Shown here: piece by piece, positions 11,735 through 24,862 of the stretch
Numbering within the stretch: position 1 is the stretch's first letter
Layout of the letters: each line of letters starts with the position of its first letter
Source of the DNA: Dioscorea cayenensis subsp. rotundata
Lineage: Eukaryota > Streptophyta > Magnoliopsida > Dioscoreales > Dioscoreaceae
NCBI RefSeq assembly: GCF_009730915.1
Contig: NW_024086795.1
Location: 22,707-86,706, forward strand
Length of the DNA: 64,000 nucleotides
Reading direction: 5' to 3'
Program-made: the position numbers and the translations under genes
The notes under the pieces: generated by a model
What the model saw: only the letters and a program-made list of their open reading frames with translations
Database searches by the model: none
Told to the model about the DNA's origin: nothing

Positions 11735-14300
11735 TCTAGTTTTTTTATCCAATATAATTGATATATAGTATGTAACTGTTCTTGTTTTACTTGATAAAAT
11801 TGTGACCAATCCACTTTTTATTAAGGTTGATTTTGTTTTAAACAATGGTCCATGAATTCTTATGTTTTATTAGTATGATTCAATGCACGTTAAGATAATT
11901 CTCTATCCTTTATTGTGAATATAATAATATTAGGAAAAACCATCAGATAAAAAGAACATAGGCACATAGAATTTGGTTCACTAGTTATAACACTACACAA
12001 CTAATTTGGTGAAATCCACTTTGAACACACTTAATTTGTAAGAAATTTCACGTTGAAATATTACATTCACATTTATGTTTTTCACTCAAAAGGTGTCAAA
12101 CTTACCATAAATCTATGTCACTCAATTCTTATCCATTAGCAAGATAAAATCCTTTTTAATAACAACTTAGCGTAATTAATATACTTACTAAATTATTAAA
12201 ATATACTTATGTTTCTAATTGATATATTTCCAAATAAGTTTTCTAACAATTGAATATAAATTGAAAATAACCATAAATAACCAGAGACAATTCTCTTCAT
12301 CATTTTTTTTTTCATTTTTTATTTAGTATAATAGATAAGAATATATATTATTAGCGAACGACTGAAAATGAATGTATAATTCAACAATATTAAAATACTA
12401 ATACATTAAATAAAAAAAAACCGTTAATATAAAGATATGTTGATTTTTTTTTACAAATAGGTAATATGCTTCTCTAATTTAAGAGAAATCAGATACATGC
12501 ATAAATGTGGAACAAGCTCAATAAGTATATATACTTTTTATTTGCTGTGAACATTGGAGTTTGATCTCGGATATTCTCTGAAATAAACACTCTACTAAAG
12601 AGACTTTATACGAATAAATTATATAAATTGTTGGTTTTATATGGGGTCTTAATAAATATATTTATATATAATTCATTGGTAACATAGGATAAAAGAGTGG
12701 TGGTTTGGCACTAGTTCACTAGTTATAGCATCTAATTATCACAAGCCTAATCTAGTCTCACACGCTTAGCATGGAATTAGTCTTATCCACTTTTAATCAG
12801 GAGAAAGACTTTGAAATAGCTTTAATTCGTCGGCAAAATCATGATGAATTATTACCTTCTTTTATTTTACTTTCAAAGGTGTCAAACTCGCCAAAATTAT
12901 GACGCTTTGAAAAAATAAATCTACGTCACTAAGTCAAATCAAAAGTAATTATTAAAAATTAATTAACAACAATAATTATTTTTATTTTTATTTTTATTTT
13001 ATTTTATTTATTGACACATCTTATTTCTCTCCATTGTCATCCAATGTAATTAACAGATGGTATGTAACTAATATTACTTTTGCTCAATAAAATTGTAATT
13101 TATCTAGAATTTTTGTGTTTTATTAGCATGATTCAATGCATGTGAAGATAATTATCTATCTTTTTGTTGTAAAATATATATAATAATATAGGAAGACAAT
13201 CTAATGTAAAGAACATAAGCAAATAGAATTTGGTTCACTGGTTATAATACTTTACAAATAATTTGGTCTAATCCACTTTTAAAACACTTTAATGGGAAAA
13301 GACTTTGCATCACTTTAATTTGTAAGACAAATTAAAGTGAAATATTACATTCACTTATTATTTTACTTTAAAAAGGTGCCAAACTTACCATCAATTCATG
13401 TCACTCCAATTTTTTTATAGATTAGAGTAAAATCCAATTTTTAATAAAAACTTGGCACAGTTAATATCCTTACTGAATTATTAAAAATAAATTGATGTTT
13501 CATAATTGATACATTTCTTAATAAGCTTTTTAATAATTGATTTAAATATAAATTGAAAAATAATTGGTATAAGTTAATTAAAGGGATAAATAACAAAGAG
13601 ACAATTCTCTTTTTATTTTTAAATTTTTTTAATATAATACACAAAAAAATAAATATTATGTTTCTGTCAGATGATGATAATATATATAAAAAAATAAAAT
13701 AAAATGAATATCATTCAACAATTTTAGAATTCTACGTCAACGCACTAGTTTGAGTACATTAGCGTCGGATCACTCACGTCGGGTCTTCGTCTTGAGTGTC
13801 GAGCGTGGTTACGAGTTCGATCGCATCTCACGAAAGTGAGGCAGCGGTTCAGTGGTGAGTAGTCTGTCTCCCGCGTGTTCGTCATGGGTTCAGTGACATC
13901 GCGCTTTTCTATTCTACTCTATAAAAATGAATTTATAAAATAAAAAATATTCAATATAAAAATATATGCTGATCTTAATACTCAAAAAAATAATAAATAA
14001 TACATTGGTAATATAGGGAAAAATTAAGAATGGTGCCTCTAAGCTAGTCTACAAACTTAGCATGGAATTAGTCTTGTCCATTTTAATCAGAGAAAGATTT
14101 TGAAATGCCTTTTTAATTCATGAGGCAAAATTATGATTATTTCAAAATGAATCAACGTCATTAAGTCAAATCGAAAACAATTAATTAATTCTATTAAAAA
14201 CCTCGCCACAATTTTAGCACATATAATCATTAATAATAAATAATATAATTCATCATTTTTCTTTTTCCATTTTTCCCCAATTTGATTTATCTAAAAAGGC
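11735..14300. repeat. Tandem segmental duplication, about 1.27 kb, two diverged copies
   Basis: Copy 1 (about 11735-13015) and copy 2 (about 13025-14300) share an ordered series of markers: 'ttggttcact.gttata' (11971/13230), 'gattcaatgcac/tgt' (11878/13130), 'agagacaattctctt' (12282/13598), 'agcatggaattagtctt' (12769/14056). The order is conserved with an offset of about 1.26-1.32 kb. Divergence is substantial, so the event is old. No gene is apparent in either copy. Confidence 0.7.
13731..13925 (+). mobile_element. tRNA-derived SINE candidate with two tRNA-like heads
   Basis: A GC-rich island of about 190 bp lies inside copy 2 of the tandem duplication and is absent from copy 1, so it is a later insertion. 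It carries two tRNA-like modules: one ending in the B-box-like 'acgagttcgatcgc' (13811-13824), the other with an A-box-like 'ggttcagtggtgagtagt' (13845-13862), a 'tctgtctcccgcgtg' anticodon-arm-like stretch and a B-box-like 'gggttcagtgac' (13886-13897). No target duplication was defined. Confidence 0.5.
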
Positions 14301-16350
14301 TTGTCTTTTCAATATCAAACCATGGATGGTGATGGCTCCAGTGAACACTGCCAAACAAGAAAAGTGCGCCATTTACATCCACTCTCCCATTTTTATTTTT
14401 TATATAAAATTTTTCACAATTATATAATATATATAAATATTATTTTTAATATAATTTATTTTGATCATTTTATTTATTTATTTATTATTATTATTATTTA
14501 ACAAATTTCAAGCATGTATTAGAAAAAGTTGTACTTTTCTTTACTTCACTTACAGAAGTCAAGTGTTTTTACTGTTTGGTTGTCCAGATGTCCTCGAGAT
14601 AATCAATTGAATTAAATTCATATTATTTGAGAATTTTTAAATATAAAAACATCTATTTATTTATATTATTTAATAATTAATAACTCATACTAATCATTTA
14701 TATATATATATATAATTTAGTGCGTTTAGTGCTGTGGGCGAGGCGGAGCATCAAAGTGTGTTGTTGTACGGGTGGGAAATGACGTTGGGTGTGGGCCCCG
14801 CCACTTAGGCCCTAATGACCTGACCTTAGTCTCCTATGGCCCACAACGACTTCATGGGCCTTTAGACACAGCCTGGCCCACCAATCATACATCGTTATCG
14901 AGCCCCAAAAACCCACCTGACCCACGTGTTCATCTCCCTATTGCTCAGGGGTTATCCCAACGTCTTTTTCCGAGATTGATACCAACCGTTCGATTTTTAT
15001 ATGGATGGCCTCGATCTTTTTATTGATCCTGACTGCCCGTCCTCCGCGGTAAACTTTACTGCTTTTTTGCTCCATTTTTCATATAATAAAACAAATAAAT
15101 CATTAATATATATATATTGATAATAATAAAAGAGTGATAGTTTATTTTTCTTCAATCTGGTTAAAAATTATTATTTTATCTAAATTTATCAAATTTAAAT
15201 ATGTATATATATACGTAAGTCCAGTTTTAAGTTAATATAATTAAAATGGCAACAAACAATGAATTGTTTACAACTTTAGTTTGTTAGGTAAGTGACGCAT
15301 AGCTCATAACAAAACCAACATTAAACCAAAAAATTGATGCATTGGTGCACATCATGTGACTCAACCACTTCACCTTATATGACATCAATCGATACCATGC
15401 TTCTCCTTATGCCCCTCTAAATTAATTCACTTTTCCATTTAATATTTATATATATACTCTTTGTTTTATGATCATATTTCTCCAAATATGTGTATTAATT
15501 AGTAGGTTTTTTATATGAAGGTTTTTTTTCAATGAAGCGGTAATTTATTCATTTAAAATATATATATGTGAAGGTTTAGAGATATAATTTTTGTATTAAT
15601 ATCAAGCAAGTGACCATAAGGAAAAGAGGTACTTATTCAAGGAGACATGTTAAGAAGGTAATTAAAAGAAATGGTTGGTAGAAATTAAATTATGCTTTAA
15701 TAGTCATAAAATGAGAGAGAAAAATAAAAATAAAAATAAAAATAAAGGTGATGATGTCTTAATATTGACCCCACCACCTTTCCTCTCCCCCACATTCCAT
15801 GCCCATCATTATTATTGTCTATCTCGTCATAAATAAATTTAAATATAATAATATATTATTATTATTATTATTATGAGCAAAAACACTCTAATATAAAAAT
15901 TAATATTATTTAAATAAACTCATGTATAATTTTTTTATCAAAATGAGAAGAAATAAGTACCATATAAAAAGCTCATTTCTCACATTTCAAGACTCTTTAA
16001 TTTTTTCTAAAATAAACAATTGAATTAATATAAACGATATTATTTTCAAGCATTTATGTGAAGTGTTATTTCTTAACATTTCTCACTTTAGACCATTTCT
16101 AAGCAAATGAAAGAATGCCTTTTTGTTTTTGCATAGATGTATAAATTTGTTTTTAAAAACATAAAAATATATGATTCAAGAGATATTATTATTAAAAGAA
16201 TTTAATTTATGCTTTTTATTTTTAAAAAGTAAATAAATGATTAATTAAAAAGTGATATGTTTTTTTATTAAAAAGTGTTATATATATATATACATTTAAA
16301 ATAAAATAAACCTATTAAATATAACATAATTTCTTCAAGTATGAGTTAGA
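14300..16350. other. Intergenic with a GGCCCA-rich island
   Basis: No gene recognised. About 14715-15050 is much less AT-rich than its surroundings and carries several GGCCCA/TGGGCC motifs plus 'gggccccgcc', which resemble site II promoter elements; the open frame across it (14772-15026) looks like chance. The rest is AT-rich with (TA)n and (TTA)n runs. Confidence 0.4.
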
Positions 16351-16650
16351 GGTCTAGCCATAGAGGGCCCAATTATGGATAAGTTCACATTAACATCATC
16401 CAATTAAAAGTCCCCAACATCTCAATGAATATAAAACTTCAACAAACCAAAGAAGATTATTAGCCCAAAAATTGAAAAAGAAAAAGAAAAAAAGAAGAAC
16501 AATGAAAGCAAACTTAAAAATAAAGACTCATTGAGTAGTTTCATTTTCCTTTTTCCAGACAAAACACATCCACTCGTTTCCCATTCAATCACCACTCGTT
16601 TCCCACTTTACTACTCAAAAATCAAAATACAAGAACCTCTTCATTCACAC

Positions 16651-16658
16651 TATAAATA
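16651..16658 (+). promoter_or_regulatory. TATA box of the GDU-like gene
   Basis: TATAAATA stands 64 bp upstream of the ATG at 16722, a normal plant distance allowing a short A-rich leader. Confidence 0.6.
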
Positions 16659-16721
16659 CAACCACAAACACAAAACTCATATATATCCCTCATCTTTTCC
16701 AACCACAAAAAGAAACAAGAA

Positions 16722-17159
16722 ATGAGGACTTTAACAAGCATTGATTCACAAGAAATATCACAAGGGCCATCAATGAGTACTCAAATGGCTCACCATCAAC
16801 AGCCAAACTCCGGTTGGCATTCTCCGGTGCCATATCTCTTTGCCGGCCTCGCCGCCATGCTCAGACCTCATCGCCTTTGCTCTTCTCATCCTTGCTTGCT
16901 CTTATTGGAAACTCTCCGGGTTTCCGGAGTCTCAAGAAACAGATACTGGAGATCAGCAAAAAGGAAAGTGATAACAACAACAAAGTTATATCTAATCAAT
17001 TTGAATTGAAGCATGTTGTGGTGATCATGGCAGGGTGAAGAGAAGCCAACCTTCTTGGCCACTCCCATGTCTAGCAGAGCCTCTTCTTTTGAAGATAGAA
17101 TTAGTGAAGAGAATCACAAGAAGAGTAGTTCTCATGAGGAAAGCCATGAGCATTCTTGA
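16722..17159 (+). CDS. GLUTAMINE DUMPER-like single-pass membrane protein, frame-broken
   Basis: GDU proteins are small plant membrane proteins that promote amino-acid export and act with RING E3 ligases. The sequence begins MRTLTSIDSQEISQ, then the family-typical WHSPVPYLFAGLAAML; after a frame change come DLIAFALLILACSYWKLSG (membrane helix and the diagnostic CSYWKLSG), and after two more changes VVVIMAG and EEKPTFLATPMSSRASS, the VIMAG motif that defines the family. It ends in a Ser/Glu/His-rich tail at 17159. Restoring frame needs one base fewer at about 16864, at about 16963 (AAAAAGG) and at about 17035 (GGG): three +1 indels. The restored length, about 145 aa, fits the family, and the TATA box and leader are intact. 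Pseudogene or uncorrected sequence; the identity is secure. Confidence 0.85.
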
Positions 17160-18970
17160 TAGGTTATTGATTTCTTAATTACTTACTTCATATATATATA
17201 TATATATTATGTAGGAGAATTGAAAGAGTGATTCAATTCGAGTGAAGGACTTTTTTTTCACCAGAGTTTTCTATTCTTTGGTGTTTGATGAATGATTTAA
17301 GTTAAAGGTATGAAGTCATATCATCATGTTGTTTGTTTTGGAGTTATATATGGAGATGAAGTTTGTGGTTGGAATTAGGGAATGGGTAGCTTTTGGTTTG
17401 GCTTTTTTAAACCACCTTTTGCACTTCTTTTCACCTTTTTTTTCTATCTTTATTTGAGTGAGGGAATGAGAATAAATGACTTTCTCATTGATTCCTTGTT
17501 AAGTTTAATCTCTTAGTTTTGTCCCCTAGCTTACAACAGATATATCTTAATTTTCTCATGTTATTTTCCACAGCAAAGACTTGATTATACATCTCTTGGA
17601 TATTATATAATATTATATGATAACTAAAATGAAAGGAAAAGGAATTCCACAAAAGTATATATATATCTCTTGGTTTTTGTTGAGAAAACAAAGAAAAACA
17701 TGTGTGGATGATTTGTAAGAGTGTCATTGGTCACTAAATAATGCCATTCCAAGTGATGCCAGATGACACATAAAAGATGTATGACCAGTGCATCTGATAC
17801 TTAAAAGCCAAATGGTGCTTCTTCATTGCTATAATGCTAAAAATTTAACAAGTTTAAGATATATGTATGTATGTGTGTATGTATAATGTATATAAAACTG
17901 AAGATATATGAATGTATAATGTATGTGTAATGTATATAAAATTATATATCATGTATAAATATCTATAATGTATATGTAATTAAAGTTTACGTGTTTTCCT
18001 TGATCTAAAGACAACTTATAGTTGTCATTAGTTGTTATTGTGAGGGAATGCACAAAGGATTTTACAATGATTATGGCATGCCTCAAACCCGACAAACCAG
18101 GCCCGGTGCGGTAAAAGTCATAATCGAAAATTTACAAAAAATTTACTAAATACTACCTCATAGTTAACAATAAAGACAAAATTACAGACCGACGCCCTGG
18201 ATAGGCATGCTACTTGCTCACTCTTGCTAAGCTATTATACTCCTGATTTGAAAAAAAAAAATTAATAATAGATTATGAGCTTGACAACCCAGCAAGTATC
18301 CACTAAAAATATTGAAATCATAAAATTTCAAAATTTCAAAACTCAAACAAAGTATAATAAAATATAAGTTTATCATAATCAAATTCAGAAATCAAGTTTA
18401 CAATAAAACATAACTGATAAAAAAGTCAAACATATATATCCCACAAATAACTATTGCCAAAACAAAATGTCAAAGATCATTTGTTTATTCTCGGTGACCC
18501 GAACCAGAATATCAGAGCTCATTTGTTTACCTTCGGTGACCAAAGGCAGAATATCAGAGGTTGTTATTCTTCATCGACGGAACGGTGAGAAACTATAGTT
18601 TCTTAAGAGAGATACATGTCGACATCGTTAGTGTTAAACCCCAGTGATAGGGTTAGTGTATAGTTAATTGGGGACTATTTTGTATGTCAAAATACTTCAT
18701 ATTTACAAAACAACAAATTATTAAGTTCGAATTGAGCAAAATACAAAAGTAATTTGACAAGCAAAAATATCTAGAAAGTCATGTGATCACCATTTTTTTA
18801 TCATATTAAAATAAACAAATTATTTGAATCCAAACTTAAATTGATATTTTTTTAAAAAAATATTATTAATCAGAAAACAAAAAATATATATATAAGTTTC
18901 AAGCAACTCGGGAGGAATATAACAATCATAAATTAAATAAACTATCTAATAATTCAGAATTTAAGTAATC
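17160..18970. other. Intergenic, AT-rich
   Basis: No gene. Contains (TA)n at 17190-17206 and an imperfect 'tgtatgtataatgtatat' microsatellite at about 17860-17985. Around 18485-18560 the phrase 'tcatttgttta..ctcggtgacc' is repeated ('atcagagctcatttgtttaccttcggtgacc'), a short direct duplication. Confidence 0.35.
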
Positions 18971-18973
18971 AGA

Positions 18974-19965
18974 AACTAAATGCTACGTTTGGATTGGGGG
19001 ATGGTGAGTGAAACTAAAGTAAAACGAGGATTTTGGAGGGTCAGAGTAAGCCATTTCCTTGTTTGGATAGATATTTTTAATTTACAAAAGGAAATGAAGG
19101 GTTAACTCTAGTACTCTAAAACCCTCCAAAACCCCGCTTTTTCTGGCAACCCGATTTGGGGTGCTGGGAGAGGCAGAACCCTACTAAAATATTTAAAAAT
19201 ATTTAAAAATATTTAATACCTTATTTTTTAAAAATTAATTACATAATGTCACTTGAGTTTCTTATTCCACTTTTTAACTTAATTTTTATTTTAATCAGTA
19301 TTCATATGACACCCATTGCAAATCTTTTATTTTTTTATGTATTTTTATTTACTTATTTATTTATTTGTTTGTTTATGGCGTGTTTTTTATCTCTCAATTC
19401 ATCCTTAGAAGAATTTATCTCAATAAAATACCTTACTATAAAAATTTTATTCGAAGTATAAATCAAATTAAAAAATTTTAGTGAGAAAAAGAAACTAATA
19501 ATTATTTAATTCAACATGATTACTACGCTATAATTAAAATATTAAAAATAGGATTACTAAAGTGATCTTGTGTTCAGAGGAATTGGTATTTAAATAATTT
19601 ATAACATATTTTTCAAAAATAAAAAAATAAATGATTGTATTTGAGACTTAGTCAAAAATTAAAATATAAAAAAATCAAAAATCAAAATAATGATGATAAT
19701 TATAATAATGATAATAATAATAAGAATATTATTATTATTATTTATTAAAAATTTATTATATGTCCTTTCTCTCCTTTCCCTTCCTTAACGAAATAAGGTT
19801 TATCAAAAAACCGTCATTTCTTTTTGTCCATAATATTTGTCTATCTAAATAAAGGATTAAACCTTTTCTTTCCCTACATAAAATTTATTTATTCAAACAA
19901 GAGTTAAACCCTGATTAACACCAACGATAACTTCAAATCGTAACCCAAACACCAATGTCAAGCCT
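18974..19965. mobile_element. Possible non-autonomous DNA element with fold-back arms
   Basis: At 19023-19045 'aacgaggattttggagggt' is mirrored at about 19115-19140 by 'accctccaaaaccccgc', followed inward by a second pair ('ccatttcctt' / 'aaggaaatga'), giving a fold-back arm of about 45 bp. The outer left 'acgtttggattgggg' and far right 'aacccaaacacc' (about 19943) could be loose terminal repeats. No convincing target duplication, so this is a weak call. Confidence 0.3.
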
Positions 19966-19969
19966 AGCA

Positions 19970-21165
19970 AAAGATCCTATATTTTACAAATAATTTCTAA
20001 AATCGAAACCAAAAAATATAGCTTCTTAAATGAAATCGTAGGTGTGGCGTGTCAAATGTTTTCAATTGACTATACAATGTTGGGCCCACTCAACAATACA
20101 ACTAAATATGGGCAAGGTTGGCATCTGGCTATTAACACAATGATTAACCATAATCGACAGCAATGATCATGGATTAAGCAACTAAAACAGCATCACAAAT
20201 CTGACACACATACACATGCAACCAACAATTTCAGACATGCCCTTTCTAATAAAAATATCTCACAATATATAACTTTAAATAAGATTAAATTTTAGGAGCA
20301 TATAATTAACTTAAAATTAAACAACTTTCTTGTTAAATAAAAGTCCTGATTCAACTTCTAAGATCTTCAAATTCTCTGCTCAATCATTATGCTTCCTACA
20401 GAAATGTTATTGAGTACACCTACAAAAATCTGATGATATCTCACAAATTACAATGGTAAAAAATTTAAAAGTTGGCAGAGCCAAAAATACAATCATCTTT
20501 TACAACTTTTTAATATAAGTCTAAATCTAAAACAGACTCTACAATCACAAAATAGATTAATAAATTCTCAAGGGCTGCACAGAAATATTGACCACGTCAC
20601 ATGTGTTTAAAGCTTATAATTTACAAGATACTTATGTAAAAATCATGAAATTTTACAGTAAACTAGTTAAGATTAATATCTATAAATTCCGTATTTTAAT
20701 CTCCTTTAAAATCAGTCTCTAGATCTTCCAAAATCAAAGAGGGATTTTTGCTATGCTAATATGAAATTTATGAATCTTATCCTCAAATTAAATCAAATAA
20801 AAATTCTCACCAAACCCTAGTCCTAACTAGTATCATGCCACAACAATAAAGAGCAAAACAAAATAAATCAGAACTTTACATGAACAATAATAGTGAAATA
20901 AACCTTCGATGGTGAGATCCTTCCCTCTTCCTCATCTCCAGCACCACAAGTAATTAATGAGAGGCGCTCGATCTAACTTTTTTAAACGACAAGATAGAAT
21001 GAGGCGAAAGAGGTGGGTAGGGGTTTGATATAAAGTAATTGAAACATAAAAGTATAAAAATGTAAAAACAAAAAACAAACAGTAACGTTAGAATTTTTTT
21101 AAAAAAAATATGGTGGGGACTACAGGTTATTTCTTATTTATATATAAAAAAAGCAATGCCACCTC
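19970..21165. other. Intergenic
   Basis: No gene, RNA or element that I can support. AT-rich throughout. Confidence 0.35.
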
Positions 21166-21167
21166 TT

Positions 21168-21870
21168 GTTCTGTGGCCCATAGATAAGAATTTAACCGCC
21201 ATTGTACATTTGTACACACATATATGTTATCTTGTGGGTTAGTATTGAAATTTGAGAGAATGCCCAATAATTTTCTTTGTTGTATTATTTTTTAATATTG
21301 TATTTTTGATTTCAACTTACATATGGAGGAGCCTTTATAATAAGAAAGTTAATATTCATTTCTTTCTCTACTAAAAAGGTTAAGGGTTGGATCATGTGGC
21401 CTAGCTATATTTTTTAAATAAATAAATATATATATATATATAAAGAATATGTTATAATTATTTATAGATTAATAAATAAAATAAATTTTAATATTTAAAT
21501 GGAACTAGTTCTAATGTAGAGATGGTCCGGTGGATAGGAATTTAATAGTCGTGCTGACTTGTACTCATATATATATATATATATCTTGACAAATATACGT
21601 TATATTGTGAATTAATATTGAAGTTTCAGAGAATGGCCAATAATTTCCTTTGTTATAGTATTATTTTTTAATATTGCATTTTAATTTTTTTTTTAATCAA
21701 GTTACATATGGAGCAGCTTTTATAATAAAAAAATTGATATTCGTTTCTTTCTCTACTTAAAAGTTAAGAATTGGATCATTTGGCCTTATCTATATTTATA
21801 TATATATATATATATATATAAAGAGAATATGTTATAATTATTTATAATGTAGAAATGGTCCTAGACTTGA
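21168..21870. repeat. Direct tandem duplication of about 350 bp
   Basis: Copy 1 (about 21168-21520) and copy 2 (about 21520-21870) share in order: 'ggataggaattta' / 'agataagaattta', 'gagaatgg/cccaataattt', 'acttacatatggagg/cagc', 'tttctttctctact', 'ggatcatgtggcct' / 'ggatcatttggcct', then (TA)n and 'gaatatgttataattattta'. Moderate divergence; no coding content. Confidence 0.7.
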
Positions 21871-24846
21871 AACATAAAGTGGCTAATTATTAGGACCACA
21901 AAATTAACAAACCAAATAGAGGACCATCTCTATTTCATAGATAATATTCTTGGTCTCTATTATACCATACATAGTGCACCAAAAGATCACGCCATGCATC
22001 AAAATCAATCTCTTTTCACCTTCACACTAAACTTCTAAGGACCAAGTTATAATTAAGGGTATCTATCTTTGAGCATCAAATAAAGTTTCTATACTTTGAC
22101 TCATTTATTGAATTCCAAAACTTGAGATTATATTTATTTTCAATAATTTTTTTTATTTTTTTTTATTTTTTTCTGAACTAATTTGATTTTGGACTCTAGT
22201 ATCTGTTATTTTTTTTTAATAAATTTATGATATATATATTTTATCAATATACATATATATATATATATATATTACATTAATATTATACTTTCTTATAAAT
22301 TTTACATTAATCATTTTACTTCAAAATGTAAATTTGTGGAAATTTTATTTATTTTGAATCAATTATATTGGGTAAAAGGGTGAAAATGAAAATAAATCAC
22401 GTTAAATGATCCATTGGCTTCACTACTATGACTTTTTTTTTTTGGAACATTAGGCTTGTCTATTATGGGTAAATTTTTTATTTAAAAAAAAATCATTATA
22501 GACTGTGATGTGAGTTATATTTAAATAGGATTCACAAGCATTCATTCTTTTTAAATTAAAATATCAACATATCTGATAAAACATGCTAATCATAGAAAAT
22601 TAAGGAAACAATACATTCATAGAAAATTAAAAATATTGCATCCTATTGTGAACTGAAATTCATTTTAAAGTAGAATTCAACAAGAAAAAAAAAAGTTAAT
22701 GTATGGCAAATCATCACAAAACATCATATAATTATAATTAAAGTCATATAGCTTTCCTTCTTGACATGTTTGATGAAATGGATTATAAATAACTAACTTA
22801 ACATCTATATATAAATATAATTTAAATGAAAAAAGAACAATCATATAGAACCTATATAACTCTATAATGAGAAGTTATATTATTATAGAATAAAATATGA
22901 AAAATAATCAGAATTTTATATTCTATATGATACTTCAAATTTGAGAATTTCAAAAAACAAATATGTAAATCAACTATCCAAAAAATCAATTGGGCTTGTT
23001 CACTAAGCCCTAAGCCCATATTTGATATTTCTCTCACAACTAGTGTCATTGTACCTTAACCATGCATTGTGACTTATAATTGGTTTTTTCTTATTTGATT
23101 ATTCAGAATTTAAAATTACATATTTATTTAAGAATTATTGTTTATTTTTATTATATATATATAGATATTGCATCTTCTACGCACGTCGTCAGATTTAAAA
23201 TCTAAAAAAATTGATTATCAACCGTCATATCATCAACCAACGGTGTCGACCATTCAAATGCATAATTTTACTTTGATTATAAATAGTTACACATTAAAAA
23301 ATAAAGTACACAATATTATAATCTAAATTGTAGATTGTGATCGTAATAATATACACAATATTTTAATTTAAACTATCGATCGTGAACATAATAAAAATTA
23401 ATCAATCTGTATTGATTAGGTACCATGCTCGGCGGTCGTATTGTTCATGCATCATTATGTGATTATTTTTCTCGTACTTACTCTCACTCATGCACGTGCT
23501 CATATATATTTATATATATATATATATCCGTTGTTGGAATCTTGTTTGTCCATAAGCTCTTTTATCTTAAATTATTGCAGTTAAGCACTTTGAAAAGTTA
23601 GTGTGACAACGTCATGTCATTGCACCTGAATATAAAAGCTTTTTTATACTGGTCACTGAATCTATCTTTTTAACTTTTTTTTGGGAGATCACACACCACT
23701 CAAAAGTCACTTCACAGTGTTGCAAGATATTTATTGTGAATCGGAGAAAATAATTTCATTTAAATTAAATAAATTAACTTATTATTATTTATTCAATTGC
23801 CATATATTTTTTATAATTACAACAAATAAATATATATTATTTTGATTTATTATTTAAATTTAAAAAATTATTGAACATTAAAAAAATGTGAAACATCTTG
23901 TAAGTTTTTTTAAAATAAAAGTGAAAAATCATAATATATTTAACAAAAAAAATGAAGACGACAAGATTCTAAAAGGATAATAACAAACAAAAAATAATCA
24001 TACAAAAAGAAAAGACCACATGCTAAACAAAACACAACATGAGTCTTGTATGACTTGGAACCAATATTAAACTATGTGATTTTGTTAATGGAAATTAAAA
24101 GATATTTATAAATTAAAGGTATATTTTTTTATGCTGTAATTTATAAATAAAATTTTCTTTAAAGAAATGATAATAGGATACTAAAATATTTAATAAATAA
24201 TATATATAAAATACCATTAATTATTTGATGACCCTTATGAATGAGGATGTAAATCTCAACAATTTATATGATACATATCAAATTATTTAACAAAAATAAG
24301 GTTGAATTTTTCAAACATTTAATAATGTTTGAAGATGAAACATAATAATAGAATGTGTATAAAAAAATACATAATATACAACATTTTGTAGCTTGAAAAC
24401 CCATCAAACAAACAACAAGGACAATAATTATTCATGGAATATAAGATTTTGTTATCAGTTATATATCCATGTATTACAGTGAATTCAATTGCTTAGCTTG
24501 TAAACTAATTGAGATTCATGGTTATTATTTTTTTTGGAAAAAAAAACATTACATAATCCATGGCATTCAACTTCCTCTTCCTCACACATACATACCCTCA
24601 AAAATTATTTTTCAAAAAAAACCCCACATTTTTGTCAAATATAAAAGAGATTTTCTTTAGCAGCACTTTCCTGATTTCCGTTTCCCCATTCCCGTTTCCC
24701 ACACGTTTCCGGTTCCTTTCCCTCAAAAAACACTCACCAAAAAAAAGGAACCGTAAATGACAACCGTAGATCACAGATCGGACGGTTGAGAACGATAAGA
24801 AATAAACCCCTCCCGCCAAAGGCGGTGGAATCAAGAGCGTCGTAGA
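21871..24846. other. Intergenic, AT-rich
   Basis: No gene recognised. (TA)n runs at about 22253-22271 and 23508-23528. Open frames here (22852-23049, 24469-24834) have no protein-like features. The last 250 bp lie downstream of the COL gene and should contain its 3' UTR. Confidence 0.35.
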
Positions 24847-24862
24847 TCAGAGATCGGACGGC

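Noticed and set aside
14772-15026. 84-aa frame in the GGCCCA-rich island
   Set aside because: Pro/His-rich chance frame in GC-rich DNA, without homology that I recognise.
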